From Streptomyces exfoliatus (GTDB lineage: Bacteria; Actinomycetota; Actinomycetes; Streptomycetales; Streptomycetaceae): a DNA stretch of 39,319 bases. Below are positions 1 to 7,015 of this stretch, piece after piece (the stretch's first letter is position 1; every line of letters starts with the position of its first letter). The stretch spans positions 1 through 39,319 of the forward strand of contig NZ_JNZP01000037.1 in the NCBI RefSeq assembly GCF_000725545.1. Direction: 5' to 3'. The notes below the pieces were generated by a model, which made no database searches, was not told where the DNA came from, and saw only the letters and a program-made list of their open reading frames with translations. Both the position numbers and the translations under genes were made by a program.

Positions 1-75
1 GGGGGGTCTGGGGGCGGGGTGGGCGTGGCCGAGCGTGGCGGGACCGGTCGTGCGGCGGGGGGGTTCGGGTCGCGC

Positions 76-843
76 GTGACGGACCACGACGTCCTGGACG
101 GGCGACGGGAGGACGGCGAGGCGTCGCGTGCGGTCCCCCGGCACGTGGCGTGCGTGATGGACGGTAACGGCCGCTGGGCGGAGCAGCGTTCCCTGCCGCG
201 CACGGAGGGCCACCGGGCCGCCGAGACCACGGTCATCGACATCATCGAGGCGGCGCGGTCCGCCGGTGTGGAGTGGCTCAGTCTGTACGCGTTCTCGACG
301 GAGAACTGGAACCGGCCCGGCGTCGAGGTCGACTACCTCATGCGTCTGGTCCGCCGGGTCGTACGGAAGCACGCCCCGCTGCTTCTCGCCCGCGGCATCC
401 GCTGCCGCTTCCTCGGGGCCGCGGACCCGCGCATCCCCCGCGAACTGATCCAGGACTTCGACGACCTGACGACCCTGACCGGCGACAACCGGAGGATGAC
501 GCTGACCGTCGCCTTCGACCACGGCGGACGCCGGGACATCGTCGAGGCCGCCCGGTCCCTGATCCGCAGCGGAACGTCCGCCGACGACCTGACCGAGCGG
601 GTGTTCGCCGAGCACCTGCCGTTCCCCGACACCCCCGACGTGGACCTCGTCATCCGCACCTCCGGTGAGCACCGCATCTCCAACTTCATGCTCTGGAAGG
701 TCGCCTATGCCGAATGGGTCTTCCCCGAGGTGCTCTGGCCGGATTTCCGCGCCCCCGACTTCCTTGCCTGTCTGCACGCCTACCAGCGCCGCGACCGCCG
801 CTTCGGCGGCCTGCCCGCGCAACCGAACGGAGACCCACGATGA
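76..843 (+). CDS. cis-prenyltransferase (undecaprenyl diphosphate synthase family)
   Basis: This enzyme should condense isopentenyl diphosphate onto an allylic diphosphate to give a Z-prenyl chain. Visible family motifs are MDGNGRW with the diphosphate-binding Asp, LYAFSTENW, and near the C-terminus DLVIRTSGEHRISNF followed by VLWPDF. The usual N-[YP]-GGR segment reads FDHGGRRDI, so this is a divergent paralogue and its chain length is open; short-chain or branched products are possible. From GTG 76 it has 255 residues, normal for the family. The frame is open to the window edge with other GTG codons at 19 and 25 and no clear ribosome site, so the start is uncertain. It overlaps the next gene by ATGA, so the two are translationally coupled. 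Confidence 0.85.
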   Translation: MTDHDVLDGRREDGEASRAVPRHVACVMDGNGRWAEQRSLPRTEGHRAAETTVIDIIEAARSAGVEWLSLYAFSTENWNRPGVEVDYLMRLVRRVVRKHAPLLLARGIRCRFLGAADPRIPRELIQDFDDLTTLTGDNRRMTLTVAFDHGGRRDIVEAARSLIRSGTSADDLTERVFAEHLPFPDTPDVDLVIRTSGEHRISNFMLWKVAYAEWVFPEVLWPDFRAPDFLACLHAYQRRDRRFGGLPAQPNGDPR

Positions 844-2357
844 CGACGGCACCGACCGAGGCGAGCAGAGCGAACGGCGCCCCTCCCACGGACGCCGAGG
901 GACCGGGCGACGGGCACGCCCTGTTCGGGCCGGACTCGCAGTTCAGCGCGCTCTTCGACGACCCGCGCTGGGCGCTCGCCATGATCCGCGCGACCGTGCT
1001 GGAGGCGGCCCACCCGCAGATCGGTGCCGCTCTCGTCGACAACTCCACTTTCGTGGCGCACCCCTGGCGCCGGCTCCGCAACACCTTCCTCAGCATGCGG
1101 CGCATGTTCGACGCCGATCCCGCGGTACGCGAACGGGAGGCGGCCCGGCTCAACCGGCTGCACACCCGCATGAGCGGCTCGGACTCCCGCGGCCGCGCGT
1201 ACGACGCGAGGGACCGCGCGACCCGCGCCTGGGTGGTCGCCACCCTCTTCGAGAGCGCCGTCACCATGTGCAGGATGAGCGGCCAGCCGCTCTCGCAGGA
1301 CATGATGGAGCGTATGTACGCGGAGTACCGCGCGTTCCTGGCCGCCCTCGACGGTGACGCGGCGGCGCTCCCCGAAGAACTCCACGACTTCTGGCGCTAC
1401 TTCGACCGGGTCGTCGAGAACGAACTGGAGAACACCGAGGCGGCCCGGGTCATTCTCTTCCGCCTCTTCGACCACCTGCCCGCCCCCGCGCTGTTCGACG
1501 GCGCGCCGACACTGTGGGCGGTGGGCAGGGCCGTCGCCGGACCGCTCCTCGGCGCGATCACCGTCGCCTCGCTCCCCGAGCCGTACCGTCGCCGGGCCGG
1601 ACTGCCGGAGATGCCCGGCACCCGGACGCTCATGCAGGGCGTCTACGTCGTCGCCGGGCTCGGACGCTTCCTGCCCGAGGGCTGGCTCAACGCCGAGAGC
1701 GTCATCGAGCTCCTCTCACTCCCCGCCGGGAGCGACGACCCCCGCGCCCGGACCATGGCCGCCCTGCAGAGCCGTATCAAGCGCGCGTCAGCCCTGCTCC
1801 GTCTGCTCGGCCCGCTGGGCGGCGACCCCGATCCGGTCCCCGCTACGGACCCCGAGCCGTCGGCGGCTGCCGGGCAGGTCCGGCGCTCGGCGGAGGAGTT
1901 CTTCCGGCAGGTGCTGGACCAGACCGGCGACGGCCACCTCGACTGGCCGGACCTCGCCGCCATGGCCCGTGAACTCTCCACCCGTCTCGACCTCGACGAA
2001 CCCGAGGAGACCCGGCTCTACGATGCCTTCGCCGCCTGGTGGCGCGAACTCCAGGCCGCCCTCGACACGGACGGCGACGGCCGCGTCAGCGCCGCCGAGT
2101 ACGCCGCCGCCGTCCCGTCCCTCGCCGGTCCCGCGCTCATCCGTGTCGCCGAGGTGCTCTTCGACGTGACCGACAAGGACGGCGACGGGACCATCGACGC
2201 GGACGAGCACCGGGCCCTCTTCCGCACCGCGTTCCACCGCGACCTCACCACCCTCCACGGAACCTACGGCCGGAGCGCCTTCGTGAGCGACTTCCTGTCC
2301 TTCATGTCCGCCCGTCGCACGAGCACGCTGTACGACCCCCTCCTCGCGGACGCCTGA
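840..2357 (+). CDS. DUF2236 (MpaB/latex-clearing type) oxygenase domain fused to three EF-hands
   Basis: This 505-residue protein starts at ATG 840 inside the stop of the prenyltransferase gene. Residues about 35-270 look like the DUF2236 family, which includes the MpaB prenyl-chain oxygenase and the latex-clearing rubber oxygenase: there is a WALAMIRATVLEAAHPQIG segment, a later RLHTRMSG segment, and a mostly helical remainder. After a Pro/Asp-rich linker come three EF-hand loops: residues 360-371 (DQTGDGHLDWPD), 409-420 (DTDGDGRVSAAE) and 445-456 (DKDGDGTIDADE). The last two are canonical calcium loops. No signal peptide or membrane segment is obvious. Being coupled to a cis-prenyltransferase suggests a calcium-responsive oxygenase acting on a Z-polyprenyl product. 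That role, and haem binding, are inference. Confidence 0.75.
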   Translation: MTTAPTEASRANGAPPTDAEGPGDGHALFGPDSQFSALFDDPRWALAMIRATVLEAAHPQIGAALVDNSTFVAHPWRRLRNTFLSMRRMFDADPAVREREAARLNRLHTRMSGSDSRGRAYDARDRATRAWVVATLFESAVTMCRMSGQPLSQDMMERMYAEYRAFLAALDGDAAALPEELHDFWRYFDRVVENELENTEAARVILFRLFDHLPAPALFDGAPTLWAVGRAVAGPLLGAITVASLPEPYRRRAGLPEMPGTRTLMQGVYVVAGLGRFLPEGWLNAESVIELLSLPAGSDDPRARTMAALQSRIKRASALLRLLGPLGGDPDPVPATDPEPSAAAGQVRRSAEEFFRQVLDQTGDGHLDWPDLAAMARELSTRLDLDEPEETRLYDAFAAWWRELQAALDTDGDGRVSAAEYAAAVPSLAGPALIRVAEVLFDVTDKDGDGTIDADEHRALFRTAFHRDLTTLHGTYGRSAFVSDFLSFMSARRTSTLYDPLLADA

Positions 2358-2663
2358 GCCACACGACCGGAAGCCGGCCTGGTCGTCGCCCCGGCCGACC
2401 TCACGCTGGTCCACACCGTCCACGTACTCCAGCTCCCGGATGCCGATCCGAAAATCCAGCTCTTCTTCGCGGCGTCCCGCTGGTCGGGAGAACCGCGGAT
2501 CCGCGAAGTCGACAAATGCACGGCCTGGGCCTGGTGGCCGCTGGACGGTCTGCCGGAGCCGACGGTCGCGTACACCCGTGCCGCGATCGAGGGAATCGTC
2601 ACCGGAACCACGTACACGGAACTCGGCTGGGACACCTCCGGCGGCACCGCGGGCCGCGGCTGA
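2358..2663 (+). pseudogene. NUDIX hydrolase C-terminal remnant
   Basis: Immediately after the TGA of the EF-hand gene, and in the same frame, about 100 codons continue to a TGA at 2661-2663. They read PEAGLVVAPADLTLVHTVH, then a segment with LFFAASRWSGEPRI, then KCTAWAWWPLDGLPEPTV and a final TELGW. This matches the C-terminal half of NUDIX hydrolases of the kind in which REL-EE-GL ends the NUDIX box and a W-GEP-x-E-x-x-KC motif follows. The start codon and nearly all of the NUDIX box are missing and there is no ribosome site, so it is a truncated remnant. Its placement suggests a deletion that joined it to the upstream operon. Confidence 0.7.
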
Positions 2664-2765
2664 ACGGGAAGGACTGTGATCATTTGAGCATGCCGTAGCC
2701 GACGGTCCGGGGTCCGGGGCCGCCACCACCGCGGGCGCCCACGACGGTGGACTCTCAGTCGGCGT

Positions 2766-3332
2766 TCAGCCACCTGAGGCGAGTCGGTCCTCCAGGGCCC
2801 GGGGCAGCGGGTAGGCGCGCTCCGCCGGGATCAACCGCTGGGCTTTCGCGGCCCGGCCGGCCCGTATCAGGGTGGCGGCCTTGCGGACCTGCGGGGTGAG
2901 GTCCGTGAGGCCGACGATCCAGTCGTCGGCGAACGTGCGCGTGAGATGGCGGCCGATGCCGACCTGGATGCTGTAGTGGTTGAGGGCCGCTCCGCGCGGC
3001 GAGCGTTCCGGGTCCCATTGGACATGCACGGCCGCCCGAGCGACGGCCGCCGGGTCCGCGGTCGTGAGCACGGCCTGCGACAGGGCCTCCTCCCAGCCCT
3101 CGCGGGTCATCCGCACGGCGAGCACCCGCTCCTGGCCGGCTTTGCGGGCCCAGTTGCTGCGGTGCATCAGCCACATGAACGACGGCTTGATCCACGTCAT
3201 CCGGTGGAAGGAGAACGGCTCGACGAAACGGCCCGCCCGCAGCGCCGCATCGGCGATGGCAGGCGAGTACGCCTGGTAGACGACGATCGTGCCGGCGTCG
3301 TAGTCGGCGCGGATCTGGTAACGGGGTGCCAT
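2766..3332 (-). CDS. DUF4291 family protein
   Basis: The 188-residue product has the conserved DUF4291 layout: an N-terminal [20 protein letters not shown], then [22 protein letters not shown], then [35 protein letters not shown], and a C-terminal AERAYPLP. The function of the family is unknown and I see no catalytic signature to add. ATG at 3332 is chosen because AAGGTG lies just upstream on this strand and the family begins here; the frame stays open further upstream but looks non-coding. It is divergent from the glycosidase-like gene at 3457 across about 124 bp, which must hold promoters for both. Confidence 0.85.
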   Translation of the reverse strand: MAPRYQIRADYDAGTIVVYQAYSPAIADAALRAGRFVEPFSFHRMTWIKPSFMWLMHRSNWARKAGQERVLAVRMTREGWEEALSQAVLTTADPAAVARAAVHVQWDPERSPRGAALNHYSIQVGIGRHLTRTFADDWIVGLTDLTPQVRKAATLIRAGRAAKAQRLIPAERAYPLPRALEDRLASGG

Positions 3333-3456
3333 GCGCGGCACCTTGCCCGTCGTGCCGCCGGCCTCGCGAGCCCTTTTCGCACCGGGGCAGCCCCGTCCGC
3401 CTCCTCTGGCCGAGTGCCCCCGTGTCGCCTTGACTTGCCGGGACACGGCAACGGTC

Positions 3457-4416
3457 ATGCGAAGGGACACCGACGTGCGCGCACGGGGCATCACCTACGA
3501 CACCGGGTTCCTCCCCGGGGAACAGCTCTCCCGCAAGGTCTTCACCCCTGAGACGGTCCGGCACGACATGGCGGTGATCTCCGGGGATCTGCGCTGTGAC
3601 GCCGTCCGCGTCTCCGGGCGGGATCCCGAACGGCTGAGCATCGCCGCCCGGCACGCCGCGGACGCCGGTCTCGAGGTCTGGTTCGCGCCCTTTCCCGTTG
3701 ACCTTCCCGCCGACCGGTTGCTCCCGTTCTTCGCCGACTGCGCCCGTCGGGCCGAGGCCGTGCGCGAGACGGGCACCGATGTGGTGTTCGTCGCCGGCTG
3801 CGAGATCAGCGCGTTCTGCGGCGGCTTCCTCCCGGGCGGCGACACCCACGCCGACCGGCTGCGTGCCAGGGCCGACGCCGACATGGAGTGGTGGTCCTCC
3901 CTCGGTCCGATGCAGGAGCGCCTGAACGGCTTCCTCGCCCAGGTCGCCGGGGAGGTCCGTACGCACTTCGGCGGACAGGTCACGTACGCGTCCGCTCCCA
4001 GGGAGTTCGTCGACTGGGGTCCGTTCGACCTCGTGGGCGTCGACGCCTACCGAGCCGCCTACGACGCCGACGGCTACCGCGACGAGCTGCGTGGGCACCT
4101 CGCCCACGGAAAGCCCGTCGCGGTGACCGAGTTCGGAACCTGCGCCTACCAGGGTGCGGCACAGCGGGGCGGCATGGCCTGGCAGGTGCCGGACGGTGCC
4201 GTCCCGGACGAGGAGGAGCAGGTGCGCCACCTCACCGAGCTGCTGGACGTCTTCGAGGAGGAAGGCGTGGACACGGCGCTGTGGTTCACCTTCGCCGGCT
4301 ACAGCAGACCCGGGGAGCAGGACCTCGGCTCGTACGGTGTCGTCCGGATGCTCGACGAGACCCGCTGGGAACCGAAGAAGGCGTTCCACACGATGGCGGC
4401 CCGATACCGGCGTTGA
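3457..4416 (+). CDS. glycoside hydrolase-like (beta/alpha)8 protein, often named abortive infection protein
   Basis: The 319-residue protein looks like a clan GH-A type TIM barrel. It has the pattern GITYDTG, an early [13 protein letters not shown] strand-helix unit, [16 protein letters not shown] with a Glu at the usual acid/base strand, [13 protein letters not shown], and [14 protein letters not shown] with a Glu at the usual nucleophile strand, then [23 protein letters not shown]. Actinomycete homologues are often labelled abortive phage infection protein, but I know of no proven role. No signal peptide is seen, so it is probably cytoplasmic. GTG 3475, preceded by GAAGGGAC, is a good alternative start. 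Its stop lies only 3 nt from the convergent stop of the GH3 gene. Confidence 0.65.
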   Translation: MRRDTDVRARGITYDTGFLPGEQLSRKVFTPETVRHDMAVISGDLRCDAVRVSGRDPERLSIAARHAADAGLEVWFAPFPVDLPADRLLPFFADCARRAEAVRETGTDVVFVAGCEISAFCGGFLPGGDTHADRLRARADADMEWWSSLGPMQERLNGFLAQVAGEVRTHFGGQVTYASAPREFVDWGPFDLVGVDAYRAAYDADGYRDELRGHLAHGKPVAVTEFGTCAYQGAAQRGGMAWQVPDGAVPDEEEQVRHLTELLDVFEEEGVDTALWFTFAGYSRPGEQDLGSYGVVRMLDETRWEPKKAFHTMAARYRR

Positions 4417-4419
4417 GGG

Positions 4420-6924
4420 TCAGCCGAGGGAGAGCGACCGCTGCGCGGTCATCGCGCGGGAGTTGCGGGCGGTGGCGAAGGTGTAGAGGCCGGGAACGAG
4501 GGTCCAGGTCCCGGAGTTCCAGACGGTCAGGTCGTCGGCCGGGATGGTGAAGCCGACCCTCTGGTTCGCGCCCGGGGCGAGCGTGAGCTTGTGGAAGGCC
4601 ACGAGGCGGCGGGGTTCCGCGGACGCGGCGCCGGGGAGGGTGGCGTAGACCTGGACGACGTCCGTCCCCTGGCGGTTGCCGCTGTTGGTGACGGTCACGG
4701 AGAGGGTCACCGTCCTGGCGGTGGCGTTGTACGCGGCTTCCAGGGAGCCGTGCGCGAACGTGGTGTAGGACAGGCCGTGTCCGAAGGGGAACTGGGGCTG
4801 CTGTCCCTTGGCGTCGTAGTAGCGGTAGCCGATGGCGGTCCCCTCGTCGTAGGAGACGGTGCCGTTCTGCCCGGGGTAGGTCGCGGTGGTGGCGCCGGGG
4901 CCGTGGGAGGCCGCGGCGGGGAAGGTGACGGGCAGCCGGCCGGAGGGGTCGCTGTCGCCGAAGAGGACGGCGGCCAGCGCGGTGCCCGTGCCACGGCCTC
5001 CGTACCAGGCCTGGACGACGGCTTCGACGTCGCCGAGCCAGGGCATCGCCACGGGGCCGTCGGTGTTCAGGACGACGATGGTGCGCGGGTTGACCGCCGC
5101 CACGGCGGTGATGAGCCGGTTCTGGTCGGCGGGGAGGTCGAGCTGCTCGTGGTCCATGGCTTCGCCGGCGATGCGGTTGACGAAGACGACGGCGGCGTCG
5201 GCGGTACGGGCCGCCTGGACGGCGGCCGGGATGAGGGAGACGGGCTGCCAGCCGAGGGTGAGGCCGCTGGTGCCGGGGTCGGCGGTGGCGTTGCTGTACG
5301 TGAGCTCGACGGTGACGGTCTTTCCTGCGGTGAGCTCGACGGTGCCCTGGACGGGGTAGTCGTAGGTGCCGAGGAAGAAGCGGCGGGTGCCGCGGGAGCC
5401 TGAGACGACGGTGGCGCCGTCGATCTTCAGGGTCGCGGTGCCGGCGGGCAGGAGGGAGAAGCGGTGCAGGCCCGTGTGGGTCGGGGTCAGGGTGCCCGAC
5501 CAGGTCGCGGACCAGACCGCGGGGAGGGTGGCGAGCGGCGCGCTGGTGAAGTCGACGACGGTGTCGGTGCGGGTCGCGACGGGGGTGCCGGCCGGCTCGG
5601 CGGTGGCGTAGTAGCGACCGGTGAGTCCGGCGGCTCCGCCGGTGGTGCGCAGCACGGTGGCGGGGACGGGGGCCAGCGGTACGTCGCCGGTGGTGCCCTG
5701 GGCGTGGGTGACCTTCACGCCGCTGCCGGCACGGTTCCTGAGGGCCTGCAGCGGGGTGGTCCAGTTGCCGGGGTCGACGTACGTGGAGCCGGCGACGCCG
5801 GTGAGGGTGTCGGTGCCGGCCGGTCCGATGACGGCGAGCGACGTGAGCGTCGTCGGCAGGGGCAGGGCCGAGGAGCGGTTGGCGAGCAGGACGGTGGAGG
5901 CGAGGGCGGCTTCGTGGGCGAGGCTCTTGTGCTCGGCGGTGCTGACGTCCTGTGCCGGGGCGGGGACGGGGTTGTCGACGAGGCCGTTGGCGAACATGGT
6001 GAGGAGGATGCGACGGGCGGCGTCGTCGAGGCGGGCCGCCGGGACGGCGCCGCCGGTGAGGGCGCCGGGTGCGAGCCTGACGCCGGCGGGGCCGAGTCCC
6101 GCGAGGTCCATGCCGGCCTTGGCGGCGGCGACCTGGTCGTCGCCGGCCCAGAAGTCGGGGACGGTGTAGCCCTGGAGGCCGAGCCGGGTCTTGACGTCGT
6201 CGAAGAGGGTGGGGTTCTGGGTGGCGAAGGTTCCGTTGATCCTGGGGTAGGCCATCATGACCGAGGTGGTGGGCGCGGCGGCGATCACGCGGCGGAAGGG
6301 CGCCTGGTAGATCTCGTGCATCGCGCGGTCGGAGAGCCGGGTGTCGGTGAAGAAGCGGTTCACCTCCTGGGTGTAGGCGGCGAAGTGCTTGACGGTGGCG
6401 GTGACCCGGCGGCTCTGCATGCCGGTGGTGAGGGCGGCGCCGACGCGGCCGGCGAGGAGCGGGTCCTCTCCGAGGCTCTCGGCCTGGCGGCCGAAGTGCC
6501 AGGTGCGGGTGAGGTCGATGGTCGGGCCGAGCAGGTTGTTGTAGCCCTTGGCGCGTCCTTCGGTACCGATGGCGGCGCCTATGCGGCGGGCGAGGTCCTC
6601 GTCGAAGGTCGCGGCCTGCGCGAGGGGTACGGGGAAGGCGGTGACGTTCTGTTCGCCGCGCAGTCCCGCGGAGGCGTCGACCATGGTGAGGGCGGGGATG
6701 CCGAGGTGGCCGAGGGTGGCGAAGTCGCAGCGGACGAGGGCCTCCTTCTCCGCGGCCGTCATCCGGGCGAGGAGGGCGTCGGCGCGCTCGACGGCGCGGG
6801 GGTCGGTCGCGGCGGTCGCCCGGCTGGTGGCCGCGACCCCCCGGCCGGTGGCCGCGGTGGCGGGGGCCATGCTGACGGCGAGGGCGGTGGCGATGGCGGA
6901 GGACAGGAAGGTGCGTCGGTTCAC
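4420..6924 (-). CDS. Tat-exported GH3 beta-glucosidase with PA14 and fibronectin-III-like domains
   Basis: This 834-residue glycosidase begins with a twin-arginine signal (MNRRTFLSSAIATALAVSMA), so it is probably exported folded. The GH3 N-terminal barrel spans about residues 50-320, with TVKHF at 177-181 and the probable nucleophile Asp257 in GYTVPDFWAG, where many relatives have SDW. The second GH3 domain is interrupted by a PA14 module at about 433-560. It resumes with AGEAMDHEQLDLPADQ, where Glu588 aligns with the usual acid/base region. A fibronectin-III-like domain ends the protein. The start is GTG 6924 after GGAGA. It is the last gene of the rhamnosidase/ABC operon, so it likely removes terminal beta-glucosyl units outside the cell. 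Specificity (glucoside, xyloside or other) is not certain. Confidence 0.88.
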   Translation of the reverse strand: MNRRTFLSSAIATALAVSMAPATAATGRGVAATSRATAATDPRAVERADALLARMTAAEKEALVRCDFATLGHLGIPALTMVDASAGLRGEQNVTAFPVPLAQAATFDEDLARRIGAAIGTEGRAKGYNNLLGPTIDLTRTWHFGRQAESLGEDPLLAGRVGAALTTGMQSRRVTATVKHFAAYTQEVNRFFTDTRLSDRAMHEIYQAPFRRVIAAAPTTSVMMAYPRINGTFATQNPTLFDDVKTRLGLQGYTVPDFWAGDDQVAAAKAGMDLAGLGPAGVRLAPGALTGGAVPAARLDDAARRILLTMFANGLVDNPVPAPAQDVSTAEHKSLAHEAALASTVLLANRSSALPLPTTLTSLAVIGPAGTDTLTGVAGSTYVDPGNWTTPLQALRNRAGSGVKVTHAQGTTGDVPLAPVPATVLRTTGGAAGLTGRYYATAEPAGTPVATRTDTVVDFTSAPLATLPAVWSATWSGTLTPTHTGLHRFSLLPAGTATLKIDGATVVSGSRGTRRFFLGTYDYPVQGTVELTAGKTVTVELTYSNATADPGTSGLTLGWQPVSLIPAAVQAARTADAAVVFVNRIAGEAMDHEQLDLPADQNRLITAVAAVNPRTIVVLNTDGPVAMPWLGDVEAVVQAWYGGRGTGTALAAVLFGDSDPSGRLPVTFPAAASHGPGATTATYPGQNGTVSYDEGTAIGYRYYDAKGQQPQFPFGHGLSYTTFAHGSLEAAYNATARTVTLSVTVTNSGNRQGTDVVQVYATLPGAASAEPRRLVAFHKLTLAPGANQRVGFTIPADDLTVWNSGTWTLVPGLYTFATARNSRAMTAQRSLSLG

Positions 6925-6944
6925 AGCGGCTCTCCAAACGGTGG

Positions 6945-6960
6945 GGCGGCCGGGGCCGCC
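6945..6960 (-). terminator. short hairpin between rhamnosidase and GH3 genes
   Basis: GGCGGC and GCCGCC arms of 6 bp with a 4-nt loop lie in the 91-bp gap after the rhamnosidase stop and just upstream of the GH3 ribosome site. There is no T run. It may attenuate the last gene rather than fully terminate. Confidence 0.3.
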
Positions 6961-7015
6961 GAAGTCGCGTGCTGGGGATGGGGCGGCGACTCGGATTCCC
7001 TTTTCCGGGTCCTCG

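Noticed and set aside
4591..5403. Plus-strand open frame opposite the GH3 gene
   Set aside because: Gly/Val/Asp-rich antisense product without motifs.
4286..6937. A minus-strand open frame of 883 codons in another frame over the GH3 gene
   Set aside because: Its translation is almost only Arg, Pro, His and Gly, the normal shadow of a GC-rich gene; the GH3 frame has full domain support.
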